The notes under the pieces are model-generated. The model worked only from the letters and a program-made list of their open reading frames with translations. It was not told the DNA's origin and did no database searches. Source: Sphingobacteriaceae bacterium (GTDB lineage: Bacteria; Bacteroidota; Bacteroidia; Sphingobacteriales; Sphingobacteriaceae). Taken from it: a stretch of 64,000 nucleotides of DNA. Below are positions 33,712 through 41,762 of this stretch, one piece after another. How positions within the stretch are numbered: the first letter of the stretch is position 1; each line of letters opens with the position of its first letter. The stretch covers positions 217,160 to 281,159 of the forward strand of contig JAGIAD010000005.1 in the NCBI GenBank assembly GCA_017745075.1, given 5' to 3'. The translations under genes were made by a program, and so were the position numbers.

Positions 33712-33877
33712 CAGGCATTTTTATCATATAAATATAAATAGGCCCATTCAAAACGACGTATGACTAAATAGCCATGTCTAATTTCGTTTGGAGCCAATCA
33801 AAGCGATATGCTCGAAATATTTAATGTTTTAGATAATATAATTCGCAAGGTATACACTGTGAAAGAGTAATACGTTC

Positions 33878-34114
33878 ATGGATAAACTGATCATAAGATG
33901 CCTCCTTCAGGGTATTAATCAAAAGAAAATTTCAGAAAAATTAGCTGAACTCGAGATGAAACCTTGCAGTTTGAGCGCTATTGAAAAAATAATAAAATAG
34001 CTCAAAGCAAGGTTTGGGGCGAAGAAAATGTTTCATCTTGGGACAAACATTGCCATACCTGCAAAGGGTGAACACAGATTTATCTTTAAAATATTGTTCA
34101 TCAGCTATTCATAA
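33878..34114 (+). pseudogene. LuxR-type helix-turn-helix remnant with internal stop
   Basis: The frame encodes MDKLIIRCLLQGINQKKISE, then KLAELEMKPCSLSAIEKIIK, a stop at 33998-34000, and LKARFGAKKMFHLGTNIAIP onward. This reads like the C-terminal DNA-binding domain of LuxR/FixJ-type regulators, interrupted by TAG. The upstream part of the protein is missing or frameshifted. Family recognition is by pattern only. Confidence 0.45.
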
Positions 34115-34166
34115 TCAGTGTTGAAGTTCGTAGATTTATATTAAACCAAATAAAGCATCGACTGAT

Positions 34167-34472
34167 ATGACTCTCTCAATCGAATTAAAAAACTTGGCCT
34201 GGGCTATTGCAGAAAAAACGGAAAGATTGATCAAGTTGGAATTCTTAACGCGAACTATATTTCCTGGCTTTTCCTCAGCATTCGCGCAGTTGCCTATTTA
34301 TTCCCGAAACTTTCTTAAACAAAATAATTTGTCCTTTCAGTTTACTAGTGCGAAGCTTCAAGCCCTGATAATCCAGCCTTTCACAATCGCCCTGGTCATC
34401 TTACAATGGTGCACTTATCCAGACGGTGAAAATAAAAGAGGGACAACACGGGGAGAAACAGTAATAAATTAG
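34167..34472 (+). CDS. Doubtful open reading frame in the island
   Basis: A 101-codon frame starting MTLSIELKNLAWAIAEKTER. It has no recognisable domain, and its composition and the surrounding decay make it more likely a chance frame or a fragment. It is kept because it is the longest frame between the wreckage and the peptidase operon. Confidence 0.2.
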   Translation: MTLSIELKNLAWAIAEKTERLIKLEFLTRTIFPGFSSAFAQLPIYSRNFLKQNNLSFQFTSAKLQALIIQPFTIALVILQWCTYPDGENKRGTTRGETVIN

Positions 34473-34487
34473 AGTTAACCTCATTTT

Positions 34488-34512
34488 GTAACCATTTTAA
34501 ACGAATGGTTAC
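34488..34512. promoter_or_regulatory. Palindrome upstream of the peptidase operon
   Basis: GTAACCATT (34488-34496) and AATGGTTAC (34504-34512) are perfect inverses with a 7-nt spacer, 50 nt before the C1 peptidase ATG. It could be an operator for a dimeric regulator or a hairpin in the leader. It has no U run. Confidence 0.45.
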
Positions 34513-34562
34513 GGTTGGTAGAAAAACCAATGCCGTTATCGATAGAAAACAAACTTAACTAT

Positions 34563-35984
34563 ATGAAAAAGACAATTTTCTTTATTTTCCTGCTCTTGAT
34601 GACAATAAGCTTATTCGGGCAAGCCCCTTATCCAAAAGGCTGCATTCTTGACCCGGAAGTTTATAAAACAGTTAACGCAATTTCAAAAACGACTACCAGG
34701 AGTTTTGATAATTTGCCAGCTTCTTATTCTTTGAAAGAATATACAGCTATTCCAGGTAATCAGAGTTCACAAGGAAGTTGCACTGGCTGGGCAACAACTT
34801 ATGCCGCCCGAACAATACTGGAATCGATTTCGTTAAACAGGACAAATCAAAATGAATCTAAAAATGAGGGATTTTCGCCATCATTCATCTATAATAGGAT
34901 TAAAGTAGACCCAAATTCATGTACCCAGGGATCGGCAATAAATCAGGCCCTTGATTTATTAAAAAGTCAAGGATGCCTAAAGCTGAAAGATTTTAACTAT
35001 ATCAGTAACGACTGTTCAAAAATCCCAAGCAATGAAGAAATTCAGAGAGCAGGAAGCTACAAGATTAAGGATTTTGTAAGGTTGTCCGGGTTTAACATTG
35101 ACAAGAACGATATGGTTAACAACATCAAAAAAGCATTGGTCAATAAAAATCCTGTAGCGATTGGTTTTACTTGCTACAGTTCATTTGGTAACGCAAAAGA
35201 AGTATACAATGTTATTCCCGAAAACAAATTTCCGGGCGGACACGCTGTTTGCATTATCGGATATGACGACAATAAATTTGGTGGTGCGTTTGAAATTATG
35301 AATAGCTGGGGAGTAAACTGGGGAAATAAAGGTTATACTTTTATCAGGTATACTGATATTATCAACGATAGCTACTTTCAGGCATATCAGCTAATTGGCG
35401 ACTTTAAAGAAGATCCTGCACCTGTTTACAACGCATTTTCAGGGACAGTAAAACTGATGAAAGATAACGGCGAAGAATTTAAGCCCATACTTTCCACAGA
35501 TGTAAAAAGAGACTTTGAGATTATTTCAACAGAAAGCCCTACTTATAAAATAGTGAATGCTGCTAAAAGCGGGGATAAATTTAGAGTCCTTTTTAATACT
35601 AACAAAGCCTCTTATATTTATTTGATCTCGTATGGAACAGCTACAAAAATTGCAAAGCCGATTTTTCCATTTGAAAATTTTTCAGCCTTACTCAATGCCA
35701 ACAGTGAAATAGCGATACCCAACGAAAATTATTATATCCAATTGGATAAAAATATCGGAACAGATTATCTGACTATTCTTTACAGCAAAGATATTCTCGA
35801 CATCAATGAGGTATGCAAACAAATAAACCTTAAAACAGGCAGCTTTATCCAAAGATTAAATGATATGCTTGGTAAGCACATTACGGGTAATGAGATTAAG
35901 TTTAATGAAGCTAAAATTAGCTTTGAAACTGATTATACACGCAGTAAATTGTTACCTATAGTTATTGAATTTCAACACAAATGA
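34563..35984 (+). CDS. Exported papain-like (C1) cysteine peptidase with DUF4384-like tail
   Basis: A 473-residue protein starting at ATG 34563 with a signal peptide (KKTIFFIFLLLMTISLFGQA). An in-frame upstream start at 34515 is unlikely. The peptidase domain (about 50-280) has the papain triad: Cys73 in QGSCTGW, His227 in GGHAVCIIGYDD and Asn247 in MNSWGVNWG. The C-terminal part (about 290-473, SYIYLISYGTATKIAKPIFP and onward) resembles DUF4384, a beta domain often attached to bacterial caspases. It is expected to act outside the cytoplasm. Its stop overlaps the caspase gene start by 4 nt, so the two are translationally coupled. Confidence 0.85.
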   Translation: MKKTIFFIFLLLMTISLFGQAPYPKGCILDPEVYKTVNAISKTTTRSFDNLPASYSLKEYTAIPGNQSSQGSCTGWATTYAARTILESISLNRTNQNESKNEGFSPSFIYNRIKVDPNSCTQGSAINQALDLLKSQGCLKLKDFNYISNDCSKIPSNEEIQRAGSYKIKDFVRLSGFNIDKNDMVNNIKKALVNKNPVAIGFTCYSSFGNAKEVYNVIPENKFPGGHAVCIIGYDDNKFGGAFEIMNSWGVNWGNKGYTFIRYTDIINDSYFQAYQLIGDFKEDPAPVYNAFSGTVKLMKDNGEEFKPILSTDVKRDFEIISTESPTYKIVNAAKSGDKFRVLFNTNKASYIYLISYGTATKIAKPIFPFENFSALLNANSEIAIPNENYYIQLDKNIGTDYLTILYSKDILDINEVCKQINLKTGSFIQRLNDMLGKHITGNEIKFNEAKISFETDYTRSKLLPIVIEFQHK

Positions 35985-38032
35985 GAGCATTTTTAATATA
36001 TCTGTTTATTTTATTTTGCGGTAAATGTTATGCTCAGGGAGACATTTCAGCCGGTATAAATTTTGACACGCAAGCTGAAAGCGTTGTTTTTTCTGGTGAC
36101 GGTAAGTATGCCGCAATATTTTTTAAAAATGAAATACAGGTTTTAGATTTAGCTGACCAGAAAATTTTGGAAAAGTATGACAAGAAATTCCTTGGAGACA
36201 AAGTATTATTTGACGTGAAATTTTCTTACGACAATAAGTTTATTTATGGACTTTCCCATCAGGGGTTCTTTATTATTAACCGGAATTTAAAAAAAGCCAA
36301 ACTTGTGCCTAACCGCAATAACATTAAAACAGGCTTTTATGAGAATTTCGATAGAATTGATTATGTAAAGGGCATTTTTAAAATTAAAGGAACCCAGTGT
36401 AAATATGCAGTCACTAACGGGGTGAATAATTGTTTAAACAAATATTTCATCTTTGATTACAGTGGTGATACATTCCTGGCATCGACAAGCATTTCGACAG
36501 AAAGATATAATAACCTTAGGTATCAAATCAATGATGATGAAAAAACAAGGATGATCATGTTTAATGATTTTGAATATAGTAATATCGAAATTTATAAACT
36601 ACAAAATAATGAAGAGCTGATTTCCAGATATTTTAATCCTAAGAATTCAATTGTATCACTGATCATTAAGAATGAAAATGGAAATTATAAGGATAGTGGT
36701 GGCAAGATTGTTTTATTCTCTTTAAAAAAGAATGAAATTAAAAAAATAATCCCAGTAAATGTTGAACACAGGTTTTGGACAACTTATGACGGAGGGGCCC
36801 AGATTTCCGATAATGAACAGATTTTAGTTTATTCTACTGGTAAATGCATTAATAAACTGGATTTAGTTTCGGGTAAAACAGAACAACTGGTATGTTTGGA
36901 CAGGCCACAGTTTGTTTATGATGCTGGTTTATCCAGAATCTATTATTGCGATTATTACATCATTCATAAAATTGGGGCTCTGGGAATAGGTGAAACTAGA
37001 AACGAGGGATTGTCTGTTAATTTCAGTATCCCTACCGAAAAACTAACCGCAACTTCAATCAGTAAACAAAAAATAGAACTTTGCATTAGCAACCCAAAGT
37101 TATTGCAGTATAAATCAATTGATTACTACCTTAACGGCCAAAAGATTAGCGATCGCGATTTCGAAATTGTTAAAAGCACTTGTATTTCTGCTTTCAGTAA
37201 AGTAATGGACCTTCGAGAGGGACAAAATACTTTTGAGGTTGTTGTGCTTGATCAATCAGGTAATGAAATCAACAGGGAGAGGAGAATTATTAATTATGCC
37301 AAAAAAGAAAATGATACCCCAATTATTAATCCTATACCCAATATTATCACCGAGAAAAGGTTAGCACTGGTAGTGGGAAATAGCAATTATAATAATGGAA
37401 ATAATTTACCGAATCCAGCAAACGATGCGGATAGCTTAGACCTAGTGTTGTCCTCACTTAATTTCAAGGTCATAAAAATTAAAAATCAATCTAAACAACA
37501 ACTGGAAACAGCCATTAAAAAATTCGCAGTCCAGCTAAAAGATTATGATGTAGGCTTGTTTTTCTATGCAGGACATGGTATGGAATTTAACGGCGAGAAC
37601 TATATTATTCCTGTAGATGCCGAAAAATTGGATAAATCGGATGTGCAGTATAGATGTGTTAGCACCAGTTGGTTGCAAGAAAAAATGGCAGAAGCAGGCG
37701 CTTACAATAAAACCAATATTGTGATCTTGGATGCTTGCCGAAATAATCCATTTAGGAGTTGGCGTTCTTTTGACGACAGTAATATCTGGGTCCCGCCATC
37801 CAATGTACCCACGGGTACCATTGTTGAATATGCGGCTTCTCAAGGACAGAAAGCCTCTGATGGCCACGGCTCAAATGGGGCTTATACCTCGATACTGCTA
37901 AAACATATCAGGACAAAAGGACTTGAAATAGAAAAAGTTTTCAAACGGGTTAGAATCGATTTGAAACAAAAAGGAGGGCAAGACCCGGTTGAGTTAAATC
38001 AATTGACGAAAGATTTTTATTTTGTAAAATAA
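35981..38032 (+). CDS. Exported caspase-like (C14) peptidase with propeller-like N-terminus
   Basis: A 683-residue protein with a signal peptide (MRAFLIYLFILFCGKCYAQG). The N-terminal part (about 25-350) has WD40/YVTN-like strands such as VVFSGDGKYAAIFFKNEIQV. An Ig-like linker (about 360-450) and a caspase domain (about 460-683) follow. The catalytic dyad is His532 in YAGHGMEF and Cys586 in LDACRNNPF, with the domain start RLALVVGNSNYNNG. This fits bacterial caspase homologues (metacaspase/orthocaspase type), which usually cut after Arg or Lys. Coupling with the C1 peptidase (ATGA overlap) suggests a shared extracytoplasmic pathway. Function unknown. Confidence 0.88.
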   Translation: MRAFLIYLFILFCGKCYAQGDISAGINFDTQAESVVFSGDGKYAAIFFKNEIQVLDLADQKILEKYDKKFLGDKVLFDVKFSYDNKFIYGLSHQGFFIINRNLKKAKLVPNRNNIKTGFYENFDRIDYVKGIFKIKGTQCKYAVTNGVNNCLNKYFIFDYSGDTFLASTSISTERYNNLRYQINDDEKTRMIMFNDFEYSNIEIYKLQNNEELISRYFNPKNSIVSLIIKNENGNYKDSGGKIVLFSLKKNEIKKIIPVNVEHRFWTTYDGGAQISDNEQILVYSTGKCINKLDLVSGKTEQLVCLDRPQFVYDAGLSRIYYCDYYIIHKIGALGIGETRNEGLSVNFSIPTEKLTATSISKQKIELCISNPKLLQYKSIDYYLNGQKISDRDFEIVKSTCISAFSKVMDLREGQNTFEVVVLDQSGNEINRERRIINYAKKENDTPIINPIPNIITEKRLALVVGNSNYNNGNNLPNPANDADSLDLVLSSLNFKVIKIKNQSKQQLETAIKKFAVQLKDYDVGLFFYAGHGMEFNGENYIIPVDAEKLDKSDVQYRCVSTSWLQEKMAEAGAYNKTNIVILDACRNNPFRSWRSFDDSNIWVPPSNVPTGTIVEYAASQGQKASDGHGSNGAYTSILLKHIRTKGLEIEKVFKRVRIDLKQKGGQDPVELNQLTKDFYFVK

Positions 38033-38057
38033 ATATTAATTGCTTCTGACATACTAT

Positions 38058-38097
38058 TATGCTGTTGGTTTACACAGGTGTCCAAACCAACAGCATA
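38058..38097 (+). terminator. Hairpin after the caspase-like gene
   Basis: TATGCTGTTGGTTT (38058-38071) and AAACCAACAGCATA (38084-38097) form a 14-bp perfect stem with a 12-nt loop, 25 nt after the stop codon. The strong stem is typical of a terminator, but no good T run follows. Confidence 0.6.
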
Positions 38098-38291
38098 AAA
38101 TATGGGATCTGATAATTTAATCACGATTTTTTAAGTTCATTACCGACTTTTTATCAAATGCGACGACTTTTTAAGATATCTCCAAAGGATTCAGGAAAGG
38201 GTAATAAATTTAATGGTATGTAAGTTAACATCTTCAAATCATGTAAGAATAACTTTGGATCTATGTTCGCTTCTGGTACCGAAAATCATTA

Positions 38292-38344
38292 ACAATCTGA
38301 TTGTTAAGTCTTTATTTTTTTATTTAAAGTTGATTTTTAAATAA
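38292..38344. repeat. 53-bp direct repeat, right end of island (att-like)
   Basis: Copy of 33003-33055 with one mismatch (T38309 for G33020). The mismatch and the lost upstream GCCT weaken the terminator hairpin that the left copy forms with the tRNA tail, so this copy is likely the derived one. Confidence 0.9.
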
Positions 38345-38449
38345 CGACCATGGAAAAGCGGTAATTTCTTGCCTGACCGTCCTTAGTGGCTAATATAGGA
38401 TTTATGATTTTCAGGGTTCCCGGTAGTTCGTAATACTCAATAATCATTG

Positions 38450-39019
38450 TTATTTATCTACCAGATAACTGAGTTCAGTTACACCATTTGAAAACTGTCT
38501 GGACATCAGTAAATTCAGTTTTGTCCTGTCTTTAATATCCTTGAAAAGAGGAATACCTTCTCCAAGAATAATCGGATTCACAAATAGCCAATAGCCATCA
38601 ATCAGGTTTTCGGCAATGAGGGAATGGGTTGCTGTTGGGCTGCCAAAAAGTAAAATTTCTTTGCCATCCTGTTGTTTGATCTCGTTGATTCGCGCTACAA
38701 GATTGTTGCTGATAATTGTTGTGTCAGATAAATCAGCCTCTTTCAGTGTTTTTGACAGAACCAGTTTATGAATTTTTTTATACCATGCTGAATGTTCAAT
38801 ATCATGTTTGCTTGCATCAGGCCGGTCTGCTGCGGTAGGCCAGTAACCTTCCATCATTTGGTAAGTTGTTCGTCCGTAAAGGGCCGTATCAGTTCCACTG
38901 ATTCGTTTGCCTACATGATCAAAAAGTTCTTCATCAACTTTAATCCAGTTCATTTCGCCGTTAAGACCTGCGACAAAACCATCAAGAGAGATATGCATAA
39001 AAGAAATAATTTTTCTCAT
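38450..39019 (-). CDS. Dihydrofolate reductase-like protein (RibD C-terminal domain family)
   Basis: A 189-residue protein. The start MRKIISFMHISLDGFVAGLN at 39019 fits the family; a TTG at 39073 would add 18 residues. The DHFR/RibD C-terminal fold is indicated by DGFVAGLNGEMNW, ALYGRTTYQMMEGYW, EILLFGSPTATHSLIAENLIDGYWLFVNP and ILGEGIPLF. It is a predicted NADPH-binding reductase of unknown substrate. It is alone on the minus strand, just beyond the right end of the island. Confidence 0.85.
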   Translation of the reverse strand: MRKIISFMHISLDGFVAGLNGEMNWIKVDEELFDHVGKRISGTDTALYGRTTYQMMEGYWPTAADRPDASKHDIEHSAWYKKIHKLVLSKTLKEADLSDTTIISNNLVARINEIKQQDGKEILLFGSPTATHSLIAENLIDGYWLFVNPIILGEGIPLFKDIKDRTKLNLLMSRQFSNGVTELSYLVDK

Positions 39020-39284
39020 CCTTGTACTTGTTATTTGGGTTTCTTTAAAATATTTAATGCTAATTGAAGACAAATTTTTGCCTATTTGTTTCAGATCAAA
39101 AATAATATACCCGTTCCATTCGGATGAGGGTTATTTAAGACAAAATAAGGGACTTATCGCCATTGCTTAGACTGGGTGGATCCAAAAGTGGGAACCTGTA
39201 AGAGAACAACTTACACCAGTATCCGCCACAGGTGCAACTTTGCCTGTTTGTGAAATAAAGCAGTAGTTTTTATTATATAGTTTT

Positions 39285-39320
39285 TATTTAGACTTATTTT
39301 AGATAATGTTTTTATCTTTG
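39285..39320 (+). promoter_or_regulatory. Promoter region of the TonB-dependent receptor
   Basis: TATCTTTG (39313-39320) matches the -7 consensus exactly, 33 nt before the start. Just upstream a direct repeat TTATTTAGAC / TTATTTTAGAT (39285-39304) occupies the -33 region. Such T/A-rich words might be a metal-responsive (Fur-like) operator, which is inference. Confidence 0.5.
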
Positions 39321-39353
39321 CCGGAAATTTAGTCATCCTTACTATATCATTTG

Positions 39354-41762
39354 ATGAAATCGTTATACTTATTGGCCTGCTTTTTACTTGCAGGGAACAT
39401 TGTTTTTGCACAAACCTCAGGAAAAATATCGGGTAAAGTTCTTTTAGTTGATGGCCGGCCTTATGCTTCAGCCTCTGTCACTGTTTTGGAAATCCGAAAA
39501 ACCACGCTGACCGATGAGCAGGGAAGCTACAGTTTTTCTGGCATCGAACCTGGAAATTATACGGTGAGGATCCAGCTACTCGGATTTCCACAAAAAGATT
39601 TAAAAGTAACTGTTGCTAACGGCGAGACCACCAGGGCAGACTACAGGCTCGAAAAGGAGAATGTACAGGCCCTTCAGGAGGTTACCGTTGCCGGTGCAAC
39701 CAATAAATTTACGCAGAAGGAAAGCATGTATATTGCGAGGCTGCCACTTAAAAACCTGGAGAATCCACAGGTATATAATGCTGTTCCAAAGGCTTTGTTC
39801 CAGGAGCAAATGGCGTTGGATTTAGGAAGTATTGCCAAGAACGTACCAGGTGCAGGTATACCGATGATTGCCAATCAGGGGCGCGTGACTTTCCGTTCAC
39901 GTGGTTTCGATACGGAGCCCAATGCACGTAACGGGGTAGCCGGTGCGGCTTTTTCTTTCATTGATCCAGCGAATTTAGAACGTATTGAAGCCATTAAAGG
40001 GCCGTCTGCCACACTTTTCGGCAACAGCATTGCCAGTAGTTACGGTGGTTTATATAACCGTGTAACCAAAAAACCATACAACGGTTTTGGCGGTGAGGTA
40101 GGTTATACCACCGGGAGCTGGAACCTAAACAGGCTTACTGTTGATGTGAATACGCCAATCAATGCCGATAAGACTGCTTTGTTCCGGTTGAACGGTGCAA
40201 CTACCTGGGAGCACAGTTTTCAGGACCTTGGCTATACGAACAGCATGAGCATTGCCCCAAGCTTCTCTTATCAGATTACCGACCGTTTATCGCTGTTGCT
40301 GGATGTAGAATTTGGACAGGCCAGGGGAACTTCAGTTGTACGTTTAAACCCTTACGTGGCCGTTCCTTCAGGTACTGCCGAGATTACAAGATCAATTGCC
40401 GATATCGGTTTTCCATACAACAAAACTTTCCTGAGCAATGATCTGACCTATAAAACCCAGATGATGAATATCTTTAGCCAGATTAATTATAAAATATCTG
40501 AAGAATGGACATCTCAGACCATTCTTTCAAGCGCCCGTTCTTCGATCAGCGGAGATATTACTGCGCTTAATGGAAGAAGTGAGACCACCATCCGCCCCAA
40601 TGTAATTGTAGGCTACACCCAGTTTATAGCTACAGATTTTCAACAGAATTTTATCGGCGATTTCAAGATCGCCGGACATCGTAACCGCCTGGTGGTTGGG
40701 TTGGATTATTATAATAACTTTAACGATTTCGACCGCGTTACGGTCAATCTTCCTGATGTAGACTTCATCAATACCCCTGCGAGTTACCGTGTGAGTCAGT
40801 TTAAGGTAGATTCTTTGACTTCAAGGGGAGTATTGCGAAAAGAAACCAGCAAGGACAATACCTACGCTGTTTATGCTTCAGATGTATTCAGCATTACAGA
40901 ACGTTTGCATGCCATGATGAGCTTAAGGGTAAACCGCTACCAGTATAAAGGCGTTTATAATATTTCTACCGGCCAGACCTCAGGTGGTTTAGGCGTAGGC
41001 GGGGTACAGAACGGGCCATTTAATCAAACCAGCTTATCTCCGAAATTTGGACTGGTATACGAGGTATACAAAGATCATGTTTCGCTTTTTGGGAACTACA
41101 TGAACGGCTTTTTTAATAAAAGCGGTGTAGCAAGAGACGGAAGTGCATTTAAGGCCGAATATGCCGACCAACTTGAATTTGGCGTAAAGGCCGATATCTT
41201 CGACCACAAATTGGTCGGTACGGTAAGTTATTATGACATTAAGGTCAAAAATATGCTGCGACCTGATCCGGTTGATCCCATTAATTACAGTGTTCAGGAT
41301 GGCTCGCAACTGAGCAGGGGACTGGAAATCGAGTTAACGGCAAATCCAATTGCGGGATTAAACATTGTTGCAGGTTATGCCTATAACGACAGCAGGCTTA
41401 CTGCGGCTGCTGATCCACGAAATAATGGGTTGCGCCCAGGGCAGTCTGGTCCGCCAAACACCTATAACTTTTGGGTGAGTTACCGCATACCTAGGGGTAA
41501 ATTCAGTGGTCTTGGTGCGGGTGTAGGAGGTAATATCGGTGATATGTCTTATCATACGAATGCTTATCCTACGCTTACGAGCGGTTTATCCAGGTTTATT
41601 ATTCCATCATATAAGATATTCGATGCAAGTGTTTTTTATGATCATACAAAATTCCGTATAGGCTTAAAAGTGGATAACTTAACCAGTGAAAAGGCTTGGT
41701 CTGTACGTCTTACCCCACAGGCACCGGCAAGGTTCACGGGGAACTTCATCCTGAAGTTTTAG
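39354..41762 (+). CDS. TonB-dependent siderophore-type receptor with carboxypeptidase-regulatory-like N-terminus
   Basis: An 802-residue outer-membrane receptor. Start ATG 39354 is preferred over the TTG at 39351. A signal peptide (MKSLYLLACFLLAGNIVFA) is followed by a carboxypeptidase-regulatory-like beta domain (about 22-100). The plug (about 115-260) contains SRGFDTEPNARNGVAG and the family motif ERIEAIKGPSATLFGN. A 22-strand barrel follows and ends in Phe (TGNFILKF). The plug motifs fit siderophore receptors. The ligand is unknown. It is monocistronic with its own terminator. Confidence 0.88.
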   Translation: MKSLYLLACFLLAGNIVFAQTSGKISGKVLLVDGRPYASASVTVLEIRKTTLTDEQGSYSFSGIEPGNYTVRIQLLGFPQKDLKVTVANGETTRADYRLEKENVQALQEVTVAGATNKFTQKESMYIARLPLKNLENPQVYNAVPKALFQEQMALDLGSIAKNVPGAGIPMIANQGRVTFRSRGFDTEPNARNGVAGAAFSFIDPANLERIEAIKGPSATLFGNSIASSYGGLYNRVTKKPYNGFGGEVGYTTGSWNLNRLTVDVNTPINADKTALFRLNGATTWEHSFQDLGYTNSMSIAPSFSYQITDRLSLLLDVEFGQARGTSVVRLNPYVAVPSGTAEITRSIADIGFPYNKTFLSNDLTYKTQMMNIFSQINYKISEEWTSQTILSSARSSISGDITALNGRSETTIRPNVIVGYTQFIATDFQQNFIGDFKIAGHRNRLVVGLDYYNNFNDFDRVTVNLPDVDFINTPASYRVSQFKVDSLTSRGVLRKETSKDNTYAVYASDVFSITERLHAMMSLRVNRYQYKGVYNISTGQTSGGLGVGGVQNGPFNQTSLSPKFGLVYEVYKDHVSLFGNYMNGFFNKSGVARDGSAFKAEYADQLEFGVKADIFDHKLVGTVSYYDIKVKNMLRPDPVDPINYSVQDGSQLSRGLEIELTANPIAGLNIVAGYAYNDSRLTAAADPRNNGLRPGQSGPPNTYNFWVSYRIPRGKFSGLGAGVGGNIGDMSYHTNAYPTLTSGLSRFIIPSYKIFDASVFYDHTKFRIGLKVDNLTSEKAWSVRLTPQAPARFTGNFILKF

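Larger units (their letters stand above)
33056..38291. mobile_element. Putative genomic island at tRNA-Leu carrying two exported cysteine peptidases
   Basis: About 5.2 kb enclosed by the 53-bp direct repeats next to tRNA-Leu. The left 1.5 kb is non-coding wreckage with recombinase, insertion-sequence-end and helix-turn-helix remnants. The right part is an intact two-gene operon. There is no intact integrase, so the island is probably fixed. The boundaries are inferred from the repeats. Comparison with a genome lacking the insert would settle it. Confidence 0.7.
38033..38449. other. Intergenic right end of the island (no gene)
   Basis: This 417-bp gap holds the hairpin at 38058-38097, the right direct repeat at 38292-38344 and A/T-rich sequence with a doubled CGACTTTTTA word near 38145-38175. 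No reading frame or RNA gene is visible. Sequence after 38345 is probably the original chromosome beyond tRNA-Leu. Confidence 0.6.

Noticed and set aside
34167..34472. 101-codon frame in the left part of the island as a real gene
   Set aside because: No recognisable domain, surrounded by decayed remnants. Kept only as a low-confidence entry.
33056..34560. CRISPR array or complete integrase gene in the island
   Set aside because: No regularly spaced repeats, and no intact recombinase frame of usable length. Only a C-terminal remnant is visible.
34563..38032. Calling the peptidase pair a phage-defence system outright
   Set aside because: Both proteins have signal peptides and no nucleotide-sensing or effector-activating partner is next to them. 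A defence role is possible but not supported by the sequence alone.
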